64,000 bases of DNA from Halobacillus sp. A1 (GCF_024189295.1 NZ_JAIZEN010000014.1:29022-93021); one strand, 5' to 3'; shown: positions 31,841 through 41,323, counted from the stretch's first letter. The notes: a model not told the origin generated them from the sequence alone. Made by a program: numbers and translations.

Positions 31841-32395
31841 ATGAAAATCTATACGGTTGGGCATTCCAACCATGACAAGCAACCATTCCTAAAAATGCTT
31901 GGGACGGCTGATATTGAATATGTGGCTGATATTCGTGCTTTCCCCGCCAGCCGTAAATACCCGCAGTTTAACGAGGATAGAATAGAAGATTGGCTTAGGG
32001 AAGCGGGTATCGAGTACCGTCATTTTCCGTTGCTCGGGGGCAGGCGGAGTCGCTCTGGAGAGGTCGGGGAAAATTTAAATGCGGGGTGGGATAATCACTC
32101 GTTCCACAACTATGCGGATTATACATTAACGAAAGAGTTTCAGGATGGACTGGAGGATTTAAAAGAGTTGGCCGAAGAAAAGAATCTTGTCTATATGTGC
32201 TCTGAGCGGCATCCGGCAAGATGCCACCGCCTGCTTATCAGTAACTGGCTGCAGACGAATGGCTGGGAGGTTTTTCATCTGATCAATAACTCTAAAGGGA
32301 AAACGGAGCTAGTGGGTCATGAACTTGGCCGGTGGGGCGCAATGCCAATTATCGAAGAGGATGGAACGGTAGTATATCCACCGCTTAGGGGTTAA
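31841..32395 (+). CDS. DUF488 family protein
   Basis: 184 residues from ATG 31841 (GAAAGGGG lies 8 nt before). It begins M-K-I-Y-T-V-G-H-S-N and includes D-I-R-A-F-P-A-S-R-K-Y-P-Q-F-N, Y-R-H-F-P-L-L-G-G-R-R and the Cys motif Y-M-C-S-E-R-H-P-A-R-C-H-R, all DUF488 hallmarks. The biochemical role of the family is not established. Monocistronic, divergent from the Nramp gene. Confidence 0.88.
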   Translation: MKIYTVGHSNHDKQPFLKMLGTADIEYVADIRAFPASRKYPQFNEDRIEDWLREAGIEYRHFPLLGGRRSRSGEVGENLNAGWDNHSFHNYADYTLTKEFQDGLEDLKELAEEKNLVYMCSERHPARCHRLLISNWLQTNGWEVFHLINNSKGKTELVGHELGRWGAMPIIEEDGTVVYPPLRG

Positions 32396-32604
32396 TGTTC
32401 TAAACCAGAGGGTGCAGAGATATAGAATCACTCGTCAGTGACTTCCAATTCAGCAGAGCGGGGCAAAGTACCAATAAAATTATATTGACTTAAAATAGCG
32501 TAATAATAACGATTTTTTCATAGTTATCAGCACTGCACGAATGGAATACAAACTTGAGGCAATATAATTAACCTTTTTCGTATATAGAATAGAGGTGCTC
32601 TATT

Positions 32605-33090
32605 TTGAGACGAAGCGTAAAAAAGATAATAATGGGTTATTTCATTTTACTCAGCATGTGCTTCATATTATTTATGTTTTATGTTTTCGTTGGTCAGGAA
32701 TATGTGTACGCGAAGAAATATGCCAACACATTGTTAGAATTTGATATACCTGAAAAAACAGAAGTGATCGAACAAGATTTTGATTATGGCGTTCTCTATG
32801 GAGGCGGTCCGTGGGGGAGTGGTGGTTATCCTACCGTTGCTGCCTATCAAAAGGTCAAAACTAATTTGAGTGAACGAGATCTTTTTGAACATTACAATAC
32901 CAAGGATTTTGAAATCTACTTCGAAGGTACAGAAGAGGTGCAGAAGAATGGTAAAGGTCAAATCTGGTATGAAGGATCCATTAAAAATAAACGGGCATTA
33001 AGTGCTGAACAAAATCATGAGCAAACAATTGAAGCTGTTATTCAATATCGAAAAGAATTCAGTTACCCCTTTTTCATAGATCTATATTAA
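32605..33090 (+). CDS. Hypothetical membrane-anchored protein, 161 aa
   Basis: Start TTG 32605 follows AGAGGTG by 7 nt. The first 30 residues form a positively charged then hydrophobic anchor (R-R-S-V-K-K-I-I-M-G-Y-F-I-L-L), and the rest is a soluble outer part with a glycine-rich loop Y-G-G-G-P-W-G-S-G-G-Y. No family recognised; it looks like a small secreted or anchored lipid-bilayer-facing protein. Stands alone. Confidence 0.7.
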   Translation: MRRSVKKIIMGYFILLSMCFILFMFYVFVGQEYVYAKKYANTLLEFDIPEKTEVIEQDFDYGVLYGGGPWGSGGYPTVAAYQKVKTNLSERDLFEHYNTKDFEIYFEGTEEVQKNGKGQIWYEGSIKNKRALSAEQNHEQTIEAVIQYRKEFSYPFFIDLY

Positions 33091-33118
33091 ACGAATGGAA
33101 TAAAAAAAGGCCTGCCCT

Positions 33119-33137
33119 AAAAGAGCTTACCAAGCTC
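33119..33137 (-). terminator. Terminator of the TPR-protein gene
   Basis: On the minus strand GAGCTT-GGT-AAGCTC is followed by TTTT. Confidence 0.6.
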
Positions 33138-33164
33138 CTTCAGAGAGTGCCCTGAAAAAATCAC

Positions 33165-34322
33165 CTATCCAATCTCATAAAGCGCCTCTATCAATTCAGG
33201 GTGACGCCTCCACAGATTCAATGTGTTCTCCAAATAAATAACTGCTTCATTTTTATCCCCTAATCCATAATAATCAGGCGATTGATGGGGGATTTTCTGT
33301 GGGTTGAGCAGCAGCTCCTTGACGAATTCATTCGACTGATCGGCTTCTTTCAATAATTGCTTCGTCTTTTGAGTAAGGCCGTTTTTTAAATAATGCAGCA
33401 AAGCCCTATTAAAAAGCATAAACGCTGTTGCCTCATCGTATTGATCGAGAACCGTTTCCGCTTCAGTAAGAAGCCCCATTTTTAAATAAAGAGGAATGAC
33501 GGTATACCGGATGCCCTGGTTATCCATTTCATTCATGGCGAGCAGTTCGCGGTAGTGGAGAATGGCACTTTCTTTATCGCCCAGTTTCTCAAGAACATTC
33601 CCCAATGACAATTTCGCCCGCATATACGATCTGGCGCGTTCATCGAGCCAGACGTTCTCTGTATTTTCTTTGAAATAATCAGGACCCAGTTCGTTGCTGG
33701 CGTGGATCATCGCTTTGAAGTAAAGGGTTTTGCGGTCTTTGAGAAGCCTTTCCTGATTAGCTGCCATAATGTATAAGTCTGGATAGTACGGGTGAATTTT
33801 ATAAATTTTATAGAGTAGTTCTGTCCGCTCGTGGACAGGAGTTTCTATAGCAGAAAAGATCAAGTCATCTATTTCACTTCGTTTTTTATGAGTCAACGTT
33901 TCGGAAAAATCTCCGGAATACGTGTCGGCTTGCAGTAATTCCTCCTTCAAATCTTCAAAGAAAAAGGATTTGCGCTTTTCCCAAAGCTCCTTATTTTCCT
34001 TCAGCAGTTCTTCATAACGAGCATGTAAGTAAGAGTTCAGGAGTTCACTAGTCACTTGTTCGATCACTCTATGTTTACTGGACAACTGAGAAGGATTCGT
34101 TTCATATTTCTCAGCGAGAGCTTTCTGCGTGGTACGGGGGCCGCCGAATGTCCGGTTTGCTAAATATTCCAGAGCGGCAGCGTATGGGTTTGGTTTTTCA
34201 ATCATGGGGGAGCGGATGTCGCAGAATTCTTTCCAGATCCTAACGATGTTAGACAGTTCTTCATCGTAGTCTGTTTGTCTGCTTTTAAATAAATCGATCA
34301 CCTGTTGTTCTTTTTCGTTCAT
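33165..34322 (-). CDS. TPR-type alpha-solenoid protein with helical N-terminal domain
   Basis: 385 residues, all-helical. The N-terminal part contains T-T-Q-K-A-L-A-E-K-Y-E-T-N-P-S-Q-L-S-S-K, which looks like a helix-turn-helix (about 66-85), and the C-terminal 200 residues form TPR-like pairs (L-G-N-V-L-E-K-L-G-D-K-E-S-A-I-L-H-Y-R-E-L; L-K-M-G-L-L-T-E-A-E-T-V-L). This arrangement suits a DNA- or protein-binding sensor, but no function is known to me. It is divergent from the GlcNAc operon. A relic of a relative lies at about 30200. Confidence 0.72.
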   Translation of the reverse strand: MNEKEQQVIDLFKSRQTDYDEELSNIVRIWKEFCDIRSPMIEKPNPYAAALEYLANRTFGGPRTTQKALAEKYETNPSQLSSKHRVIEQVTSELLNSYLHARYEELLKENKELWEKRKSFFFEDLKEELLQADTYSGDFSETLTHKKRSEIDDLIFSAIETPVHERTELLYKIYKIHPYYPDLYIMAANQERLLKDRKTLYFKAMIHASNELGPDYFKENTENVWLDERARSYMRAKLSLGNVLEKLGDKESAILHYRELLAMNEMDNQGIRYTVIPLYLKMGLLTEAETVLDQYDEATAFMLFNRALLHYLKNGLTQKTKQLLKEADQSNEFVKELLLNPQKIPHQSPDYYGLGDKNEAVIYLENTLNLWRRHPELIEALYEIG

Positions 34323-34398
34323 AAATCTTGCCTCCTAGAAGAAACACTATTGTTGCTACAAGTGTAGCATATTATGAAAAGTCTAATTATTTATTTAT

Positions 34399-34432
34399 TG
34401 GTATAGACAACTATATACCTTAGTGGTACATT
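34399..34432 (+). promoter_or_regulatory. NagR operator (dre-like) with the nagP promoter
   Basis: GGTATAGACAACTATATACC (34400-34419) matches the NagR/YvoA dre sites of B. subtilis (ATTGGTATAGA core). A promoter TAGACA (34404), 17 bp, TACATT (34427) overlaps it, so NagR would block transcription until glucosamine or GlcNAc phosphates release it. Confidence 0.75.
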
Positions 34433-34483
34433 ACTTATAAGGATAGTTTTCAGACAAAATAAAAATTTTAGAGGAGACTTGTC

Positions 34484-36412
34484 ATGCTGAATTTCTTACA
34501 ACGTATCGGGAAATCGCTGATGTTCCCGATTGCGACTTTACCTGCAGCTGCGCTGCTTGTGCGCCTTGGCATGGATGATATGTTTGATATCCCATTCGTG
34601 ACGGCGGCCGGAAACGGCATCCTTGAAAATCTCTCGCTCATTTTTGCGATCGGGATTGCGATGGGATTTGCGAAGGATGGCAGCGGAGCAGCTGCACTCG
34701 CTGGTGCTGTCGGGGTTTTAGTACTTGAAAGTGGAATCGAAGGGATCAATGATGATATTGATATGGGGGTATTTGCCGGGATCATCGCAGGTGTTATCGC
34801 CGGGATGCTTTATAACAAGTATCACGATGTGCAGTTCCCTGAGTTTCTTTCCTTCTTTGGAGGGAAAAGGTTTATACCGATTATTACGTCTCTTGTCATG
34901 GTCGCTCTTTCATTTGTTTTTGGATACTTATGGGTGTACCCGCAATACGTACTGGACTCTACCGCCAACTGGATCTTAAATTCAGGTGAAATCGGTGTCG
35001 GCGTATACGGGGTGCTGAACCGCTTGTTTATTCCAGTCGGCTTGCACCATGTGATGAACACGATCATCTGGTTTGATTTTGGTACGTTCACGGCGGCGTC
35101 AGGAGATGTCGTACGAGGTGAAATCAATCGTTTCTTAAACGGAGATCCGGATGCCGGGTACTTCTTAGCCGGGTTCTTCCCGATTATGATGTTTGGCCTT
35201 CCAGCTGCTTGTTTAGCGATGTATGCAGCGGCGAAGAAGCATCGTAAAGCGGCGGTTGGCGGCATGTTCTTAAGTATCGGATTGACTTCTTTCTTAACTG
35301 GGGTCACGGAACCGATCGAATTCTCGTTCATGTTCCTATCTCCACTGCTTTATTTTGTCCATGCTTTATTGACAGGGGCTGCGATGGTCGTCGCCTATAT
35401 GCTTGATATTCGTCATGGATTCGGATTCTCCGCAGGGTTGATCGACTTTTCCTTGAATTATGGAATCGCTCAGAATCCGCTGCTGCTCGTAGTTGTCGGT
35501 TTAGTGTTTGCCGCTATTTATTTCGTGGTGTTCTACTTCTTGATCATCAAGCTCGATTTGAAAACGCCGGGCCGTGAAGATGAGGATGAAGATTTTGTTG
35601 AAGAAACACAGGAAGTCGGCCAGCCGGGGAATGAAATGAACGATCAGGATGTCAAAGCCTATCGTTACATTGAAGCACTGGGCGGTGCGAATAACATTAA
35701 GTCACTGGATTACTGTACGACGAGGCTGCGCCTGCAGATGGCTGAGCGTGATCAGGTTAATGAAAAAGCATTGAAATCGTACGGTGCTCGTGGAGTGATG
35801 AAGGTCGGGAAAGAGAATCTTCAGGTCATCGTCGGCACGTCGGTCGAATTTTTAGCGGAAGCGATGAAGAAGCGGATGGAGCAGGGAAATCCAGCTCCTT
35901 CACAACCTGCAACAGGGCCAACAAAGCAGAAGCAAGCTTCCCGCGAACTGCGTCAGCTGAATGAAAAGGACTTCGTCATGCCGGTCAAAGGTACGGTGCT
36001 GCCGCTTGAAGAAGTGCCGGATGAAGTGTTTGCTCAAGGCATGATGGGACCTGGATTTGCTATTGATCCTGCAGAAGATACGTTCCGTTCACCTGTAAGC
36101 GGCAAAGTCGTTCAAGTTTTTCCAACGAAGCATGCGATCGGACTGGAAACGGACAATGGTCTGGAAATTCTCATTCATATTGGACTTGATACAGTCAAAC
36201 TGGACGGCAGAGGGTTCGAAACGCTCGTACAAACAGGACAAACCGTTCAACAGGGCGACCCTCTCGTGCGGGTAGATCTTCATTTTGTGAAAAGTAATGC
36301 TCCTTCGATCGTGACGCCGGTTATTTTCACCAACCTGGAAAAAGAGTCATTGACGCTTCATAAGAATGGTGCGCAGTCTGAAGGACAGACAGGGATCATT
36401 ACGATCCGCTAA
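34484..36412 (+). CDS. nagP: PTS N-acetylglucosamine transporter EIICBA
   Basis: 642 residues in one chain: EIIC membrane domain (1-365, about 10 segments; begins M-L-N-F-L-Q-R-I-G-K-S-L-M-F-P), EIIB with active C-T-T-R-L-R-L (Cys411) and glucose-type EIIA with I-L-I-H-I-G-L-D-T-V (His565). It imports N-acetylglucosamine and releases GlcNAc-6-phosphate in the cytoplasm for the two enzymes encoded next. GlcNAc specificity is inferred from the operon. AGAGGAGAC lies before the ATG. Confidence 0.93.
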   Translation: MLNFLQRIGKSLMFPIATLPAAALLVRLGMDDMFDIPFVTAAGNGILENLSLIFAIGIAMGFAKDGSGAAALAGAVGVLVLESGIEGINDDIDMGVFAGIIAGVIAGMLYNKYHDVQFPEFLSFFGGKRFIPIITSLVMVALSFVFGYLWVYPQYVLDSTANWILNSGEIGVGVYGVLNRLFIPVGLHHVMNTIIWFDFGTFTAASGDVVRGEINRFLNGDPDAGYFLAGFFPIMMFGLPAACLAMYAAAKKHRKAAVGGMFLSIGLTSFLTGVTEPIEFSFMFLSPLLYFVHALLTGAAMVVAYMLDIRHGFGFSAGLIDFSLNYGIAQNPLLLVVVGLVFAAIYFVVFYFLIIKLDLKTPGREDEDEDFVEETQEVGQPGNEMNDQDVKAYRYIEALGGANNIKSLDYCTTRLRLQMAERDQVNEKALKSYGARGVMKVGKENLQVIVGTSVEFLAEAMKKRMEQGNPAPSQPATGPTKQKQASRELRQLNEKDFVMPVKGTVLPLEEVPDEVFAQGMMGPGFAIDPAEDTFRSPVSGKVVQVFPTKHAIGLETDNGLEILIHIGLDTVKLDGRGFETLVQTGQTVQQGDPLVRVDLHFVKSNAPSIVTPVIFTNLEKESLTLHKNGAQSEGQTGIITIR

Positions 36413-36418
36413 TAATCA

Positions 36419-36441
36419 GGGAGAAGCCTATTGCTTCTCCC
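36419..36441 (+). promoter_or_regulatory. Stem-loop between nagP and nagA
   Basis: 9-bp stem GGGAGAAGC/GCTTCTCCC with a 5-nt loop and no T-run; probably an mRNA-stabilising or partial-attenuation hairpin. Confidence 0.55.
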
Positions 36442-36466
36442 TCACTTGATGAAAAGGAGTGAGACG

Positions 36467-37651
36467 ATGGCAGAAAGTATCGAATTTACGAACGTCACCA
36501 TTGTCACCGAAACAGAGACGCTTGAGTCCGGCTGTGTGTACGTGAAAAACGGAAAAATCACGGGAATTGCACGTGAGCCGATGGGCGGGGCTGAACTGAC
36601 GGTGGACGGTAAAGGGAAACAGTGGACACTCGTTCCTGGATTCATCGATGTTCATATTCATGGCGCCAATGGTCATGATGTGATGGATGCAAGTAAAGAA
36701 GCAGTGGCCGGGATGGCTGCGGTTTTGCCGAAAGAAGGGACGACCAGTTTCTTAGCGACGACGATGACCCAGTCAGATGAACAGATCTCGGAGGCTGTGA
36801 AAAATATAGGCGGCTATATGGCTGAAAAGCAGGAAGAGGGCCGTGCTGAAGTGTTAGGCATTCATCTTGAAGGCCCGTTCATATCTAAACATAAAGCTGG
36901 CGCCCAGCCGGTGGACCATATTGCAGTGCCTTCTGCCGAACAGTTCGATCAATGGCATCAGCTAAGCGGGGAAAATATCCGGCTCGTTACGTTAGCTCCT
37001 GAAGTAGACGGGGCGCTTGATTTTATTAAGCATGTGACAGCCGACGGCATCGTCGCTTCGATCGGGCATACGGAAGCGACATTCGATCAAGTAACTGAAG
37101 CGGTGCAGGCCGGTGCGCGTCACGTCACTCATCTATACAACCAGATGAGCGGCATGCATCACCGTGAACCTGGCGTGGTCGGTGCAGCTTTTTTACATGA
37201 GAAGTTAATGGTGGAAATGATCGTCGACCACGTCCATTCCCGTCCTGAATCGATTCAGCTCGCATATTATCATACGCAGGCGGACCGGACAATTTTGATT
37301 ACTGATGCGATGCGGGCGAAGTGTCTTCCTGAAGGGGCCTATGACCTCGGAGGCCAGCAAGTGCAAGTGAAGGGTAAAGAAGCCCGCTTATCGGACGGAA
37401 CGTTAGCGGGGAGTATTTTGACGCTTGAAGAAGCAGTCGCTAATATGAAACAGGATACGAACCTGATGATCGAAGACCTCGTGTCCATTACTTCAACGAA
37501 CGCGGCGAGGCAGCTAGGTGTCGATGACCAGAAAGGAAGTATCGCCGAAGGAAAAGACGCGGACCTCGTCCTATTAGATGAAGACTTCCGCGTTGTCATG
37601 ACCGTGTGCCGGGGCATACTCGCACATGACCGCAGGGAGGATCAAGCATGA
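36467..37651 (+). CDS. nagA: N-acetylglucosamine-6-phosphate deacetylase
   Basis: 394 residues from ATG 36467, 8 nt after AAGGAG (in-frame TTG/ATG upstream lack one). Metal and substrate motifs: D-V-H-I-H-G, H-L-E-G-P-F (metal Glu), S-I-G-H-T-E-A, H-L-Y-N-Q-M-S-G-M-H-H-R-E-P-G and I-T-D-A-M near 290. It removes acetate from GlcNAc-6-P to yield glucosamine-6-P. Overlaps nagB by 4 bp. Confidence 0.93.
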   Translation: MAESIEFTNVTIVTETETLESGCVYVKNGKITGIAREPMGGAELTVDGKGKQWTLVPGFIDVHIHGANGHDVMDASKEAVAGMAAVLPKEGTTSFLATTMTQSDEQISEAVKNIGGYMAEKQEEGRAEVLGIHLEGPFISKHKAGAQPVDHIAVPSAEQFDQWHQLSGENIRLVTLAPEVDGALDFIKHVTADGIVASIGHTEATFDQVTEAVQAGARHVTHLYNQMSGMHHREPGVVGAAFLHEKLMVEMIVDHVHSRPESIQLAYYHTQADRTILITDAMRAKCLPEGAYDLGGQQVQVKGKEARLSDGTLAGSILTLEEAVANMKQDTNLMIEDLVSITSTNAARQLGVDDQKGSIAEGKDADLVLLDEDFRVVMTVCRGILAHDRREDQA

Positions 37652-38379
37652 ACATCATCATCACGAAAGACAATCAGGAATTAAGTGAAAAAGCATGCGG
37701 CATCATTGAAAAACAAGTGAACGACAAGCCGGATTCTGTGCTCGGACTGGCTACCGGAGGGTCTCCTTTAGGTACGTATAAACAACTGATCAACGGCTGC
37801 CAGGAGCGTTCCGTCAACTATGAAAACGTGAGCACGCTGAACCTTGACGAATATATCGGATTGGACAAAAACGATCCGCAAAGCTATCATTTTTTTATGA
37901 AGAAGCATCTATTTGACCACATTAATATCCGCCCGGAAAACACATACATTCCAAACGGGAAGGCTGTGAATCTTGGCGACGAGTGTGAACGCTATGAACA
38001 GCTGATCGATGATATCGGCCCGCCCGATTTGCAGCTGCTCGGCATCGGGCAGAACGGACACATCGGCTTCAATGAACCTGGCACCTCTTTTCAAAGCGAG
38101 ACGCACATCATCGAGCTGGAAGAGTCAACAAGGCGAGCCAACGCCCGATTTTTCGATTCGTTGGACAAGGTGCCGAAGCAGGCCATCACGATGGGGATTC
38201 AGTCGATTTTAAAAAGTGAAAAAATCGTCATCATTGCCTCGGGCGAAAGGAAAGCCGACGCCATTAGAAGCCTGCTGGAAGATGAACCCGACGAAAACAT
38301 GCCAGCCTCTGCCTTACGAGCTCATAAACATGTTACGCTGATTGTAGATGAAGCCGCTTATCAAAAAGCCGGGCACTGA
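37648..38379 (+). CDS. nagB: Glucosamine-6-phosphate deaminase
   Basis: 243 residues. L-A-T-G-G-S-P-L-G-T-Y (about 35-45) binds phosphate, L-N-L-D-E-Y holds the catalytic Asp and G-Q-N-G-H-I-G-F-N-E-P (about 133-143) completes the active site. It converts glucosamine-6-P to fructose-6-P and ammonia. Coupled to nagA by ATGA overlap; 243 residues is the usual Bacillus length. Confidence 0.94.
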   Translation: MNIIITKDNQELSEKACGIIEKQVNDKPDSVLGLATGGSPLGTYKQLINGCQERSVNYENVSTLNLDEYIGLDKNDPQSYHFFMKKHLFDHINIRPENTYIPNGKAVNLGDECERYEQLIDDIGPPDLQLLGIGQNGHIGFNEPGTSFQSETHIIELEESTRRANARFFDSLDKVPKQAITMGIQSILKSEKIVIIASGERKADAIRSLLEDEPDENMPASALRAHKHVTLIVDEAAYQKAGH

Positions 38380-38397
38380 GAGGAGACCACAAACACT

Positions 38398-39123
38398 ATG
38401 GTAGATAAGAAGTCACCACTCCCTATGTATTATCAGATCGAAGAAGACATCAAACAGCGGATCGAGAAGGAGGAATTCCGTCCTTCCGATATGATCCCAT
38501 CCGAACGCGAACTGTCGGAAACATTCGACGTCAGCCGGATGACCGTGCGCCAGGCGCTCAACAACCTCGTCAGCGAAGGGATTTTATACCGGGAAAAGGG
38601 AAGAGGAACCTTCGTCGCGGAAAAGAAAATCGAACAGCCGCTGCAAGGGATGACCAGCTTTACAGAAGACATGAAAGCAAGAGGGATGGAGGCGAGCAGT
38701 AAACTGCTCGTTTTCGAAAAAACGACCGCTCCTTATGATATCTCCCGCAAGTTGAACGTAAAAGAAGATGCAGACGTTTATAAAATTCAAAGAATCCGCT
38801 ACGCCGACCAGAAACCGATGGCGATTGAGACGAATTACCTTTCCGCCGCCATGTTTCCAGATTTGGATGAACAAACTGTCCTCGGTTCTTTGTACAGCTA
38901 CGTGGAAAAAAAGAAAAAACAGCCGATCGCTAAAGCGAGTCAAATGATCGAAGCGACGACCGCCGATGAAAACCAGGCCGCCTTACTGGACATTCCAGTC
39001 GATGCCGCCATCTTGTACATTGAGCGTAACAGCATCTTAAGCGACGGCACGCCATTTGAAGTCGTCAAATCAGCCTACCGCGCCGACCGCTACAAATTCA
39101 TCAGCGACATTTACCGTACGTAA
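38398..39123 (+). CDS. nagR: GntR/UTRA repressor of GlcNAc use
   Basis: 241 residues. Winged helix with P-S-E-R-E-L-S-E-T-F-D-V-S-R-M-T-V-R-Q-A-L (about 37-57), then a UTRA ligand domain ending A-D-R-Y-K-F. In Bacillus the homologue NagR (YvoA) represses nagA-nagB and nagP and is released by glucosamine-6-P or GlcNAc-6-P. A matching operator is at 34400. It follows nagB by 18 bp in the same operon. Confidence 0.9.
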   Translation: MVDKKSPLPMYYQIEEDIKQRIEKEEFRPSDMIPSERELSETFDVSRMTVRQALNNLVSEGILYREKGRGTFVAEKKIEQPLQGMTSFTEDMKARGMEASSKLLVFEKTTAPYDISRKLNVKEDADVYKIQRIRYADQKPMAIETNYLSAAMFPDLDEQTVLGSLYSYVEKKKKQPIAKASQMIEATTADENQAALLDIPVDAAILYIERNSILSDGTPFEVVKSAYRADRYKFISDIYRT

Positions 39124-39135
39124 GGAGTGGAAAGC

Positions 39136-39858
39136 TTGTCCTATTTATCCAAAGCAGCCGCACACATCAGCCAATTAGAACAAACTACCAACGACCAGTT
39201 GACCGCCATCAGCCAAACAATTGCCAAACGATTGAAATCAAGCGGCATCATTCACTTGTTCGGCTGCGGCCACTCCAGCCTCCTGGCCCAGGAACCCTAT
39301 TACCGGGCGGGGGGACTTGTACCCGTGCGCCCGCTCATCATCGAACCCCTCACCCTCAGCCAGGGAGCCGTCCAATCAAGTGAATATGAAAAAACAGATC
39401 ACTTTGTCCACGATTACCTGACCAAAGAAGACATCCGAAAAGAAGACGTACTGATTGTTATCTCAACATCAGGCCGCAACCCGGCACCCATCGACACCGC
39501 CGCATATGCACGGGAATGCGGAGCGTACGTCATCGGCCTCTTGTCAGCACAATACGCCGCGACCCAGCCTTCCCGCCACCAGTCAGGAAAAAGATTAGAA
39601 GACGTCGTCGACACGGTCATCGATACCCAAATACCTGTAGGCGATGCCGCGATCACAGAAGAAGGCATCTCCGAAGCATTTGCCCCGTTGTCATCAGTGG
39701 TTGGGACTGCTCTAATTCATGATCTCCTGGCTAAAACGATCGTAGGCCTGAAGGAGATGGGAGAAGATCCTCCTATTTTCAGAAGTGGAAATGTGGATGG
39801 GGCTGACGAGCATAATCGTAAGCTAGTGAAGCGTTATAGGGATCGGATTGAGTTTTGA
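39136..39858 (+). CDS. SIS-domain sugar-phosphate isomerase/etherase-like protein
   Basis: 240 residues from TTG 39136, 8 nt after AAGGAG; GTG 39127 overlaps that site. SIS motifs are F-G-C-G-H-S-S (about 44-50) and V-I-S-T-S-G-R-N-P-A-P (about 109-119). Similar proteins are annotated as sugar isomerases in nag clusters and may act on amino-sugar phosphates from cell-wall recycling; MurQ-like activity is possible but unproven. Fifth gene of the operon, 12 bp after nagR, then a terminator. Confidence 0.85.
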   Translation: MSYLSKAAAHISQLEQTTNDQLTAISQTIAKRLKSSGIIHLFGCGHSSLLAQEPYYRAGGLVPVRPLIIEPLTLSQGAVQSSEYEKTDHFVHDYLTKEDIRKEDVLIVISTSGRNPAPIDTAAYARECGAYVIGLLSAQYAATQPSRHQSGKRLEDVVDTVIDTQIPVGDAAITEEGISEAFAPLSSVVGTALIHDLLAKTIVGLKEMGEDPPIFRSGNVDGADEHNRKLVKRYRDRIEF

Positions 39859-39875
39859 AGGATGTCAAGTTCATT

Positions 39876-39910
39876 AAAAGGCTAAACCGTACAAGGTTTA
39901 GTCTTTTCTT
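39876..39910 (+). terminator. Terminator of the nag operon
   Basis: Stem CTAAACC/GGTTTAG extended by A/T pairs, ending TCTTTTCTT. Confidence 0.8.
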
Positions 39911-40050
39911 ATCCTTTTGAATGAGAAATTACCCGCAGTCCATTTGAAACATCAATTTCCCCATGGTAATTAGCGGGTCGTTTTATGCTGATTTATTTGA
40001 TATGCTTGAAAAAACTAATGAGGTATTTTACTAACGGGGGGATATGAGTA

Positions 40051-40590
40051 TTGAAGTTGAAGCATCTATTACTTTCAATTTTAACGATTTTCATATCGTT
40101 AACTGGATGCAGTCATAATGAATCTAGTGCGAACGAAACGGCTGAAAGCTTTTCTGACAAAGAGGAAGCGACCCGCCATTTCCTTCAAGAAAACCCGAAA
40201 AGTGATATAGAATACATTCAAACAACGGAAGACGACGATCTATTTATCGAACGCTCAGGCAATCACCAGTACAGGGTCCATGGAATGAAAAAAGAAAATG
40301 AAGAGTTCTCCGTTGTGAAACTTACAGCTTCATTGTCCCTTCATAATTCTAATGCAGGAAGCGGCGAATTCACTTCTTCTGATAGGAATGAATACACTTT
40401 CTTAATCGTTAAGAAAGGTAGTTTAGATGAACTAAATGCGGATACGAGAAACACCTATACAGTTTCACCGATTTACTCAGGAGATGCAGAACTGTCGTTA
40501 ACGAAAAATGATGATCTCAAATCTCCTGCAAACGTTATTCAAACGTCAGAAATGATTGCTGATTCAAATAGTTCTGCTTCAAAAGAGTAA
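40051..40590 (+). CDS. Hypothetical lipoprotein, 179 aa
   Basis: Start TTG 40051, 8 nt after GGGGGA. Signal peptide M-K-L-K-H-L-L-L-S-I-L-T-I-F-I-S followed by lipobox L-T-G-C (Cys about 20), then an acidic, Ser/Asn-rich exported domain. No family recognised. It is expected at the outer face of the cell membrane. Stands alone, convergent with yczE. Confidence 0.75.
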   Translation: MKLKHLLLSILTIFISLTGCSHNESSANETAESFSDKEEATRHFLQENPKSDIEYIQTTEDDDLFIERSGNHQYRVHGMKKENEEFSVVKLTASLSLHNSNAGSGEFTSSDRNEYTFLIVKKGSLDELNADTRNTYTVSPIYSGDAELSLTKNDDLKSPANVIQTSEMIADSNSSASKE

Positions 40591-40596
40591 GTAAAA

Positions 40597-40630
40597 AAGA
40601 ACGCTTGGATATTAGTACCCAAGCGTTCTT
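40597..40630. terminator. Bidirectional terminator
   Basis: 12-bp stem AAGAACGCTTGG/CCAAGCGTTCTT; six T follow on the minus strand, so it mainly ends the yczE transcript. Confidence 0.8.
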
Positions 40631-40684
40631 GATGCTATTTATTTGGTTTTCTCCCCGCATCAGAACTCCGTAAAACAAGGAGAC

Positions 40685-41323
40685 TTAAACTACCTCGTCA
40701 GGCACAGCGCTTCCGCGTGGATCCAGCTTATAATACAGAGGATACGCTCTCGTATAGCAGAACTGAATAACGGGTCCAAGGAACAGCATCGGTGCTATCG
40801 TTCCAAGTCCCACAGGGCCTCCAATGATCAGGGCAAGAGATGTCATGAACACCGCTACTGCGGTTTGCCCGGCCTGAATACTTAATTTGAAGCGAGCACT
40901 GACAGCTAAAAACAGCTGGTCCACCGGCGCACGCGGGAATTGAGGGAGAATATAAATGGCAACTCCCAGGCCGATAAGGGCGACGCCTGTTAATAAAGCC
41001 ATTACCTGCAGGACGTATGGCGCTGTAGATAGATCCACATTGGAAAAAACGACCTCCAGCCAAAAGTCCAGAATCAGACTTTCCATAAACACAGGAATGA
41101 CCGCTCTATGCTCAGGTCTCTGTTTCATTAACTGAGCGTTCACAAAAATAATAATGAGCTGAAATGCAGCGTACCAGAATCCGACCGTAAACCCGAGATG
41201 CTCGTTTACTCCAATGAAAAAGGCTGTCCAAAAGCCTGCGCCTAACGTAGCGTTAATGAGAAGCGCCACTCCAAAAAAGTTGATCAGCATCCCCAGCAGG
41301 TAAACGACAGAACGATAAAGCAT
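40685..41323 (-). CDS. YczE/YitT-type membrane protein
   Basis: 212 residues from ATG 41323, 6 nt after AGGGAGGAG; in-frame ATG at 41347 is not preceded by one. Five hydrophobic segments; motif I-N-A-T-L-G-A-G-F-W-T-A-F and D-Q-L-F-L-A-V (about 139-145) as in YczE-like proteins. In B. subtilis YczE is linked to surfactin production capacity, but the molecular role of the family is not known. Monocistronic. Confidence 0.78.
   Translation of the reverse strand: MLYRSVVYLLGMLINFFGVALLINATLGAGFWTAFFIGVNEHLGFTVGFWYAAFQLIIIFVNAQLMKQRPEHRAVIPVFMESLILDFWLEVVFSNVDLSTAPYVLQVMALLTGVALIGLGVAIYILPQFPRAPVDQLFLAVSARFKLSIQAGQTAVAVFMTSLALIIGGPVGLGTIAPMLFLGPVIQFCYTRAYPLYYKLDPRGSAVPDEVV

Noticed and set aside
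36428..36676. Minus-strand frame at the start of nagA
   Set aside because: Antisense to a well-supported deacetylase gene and without start signals.
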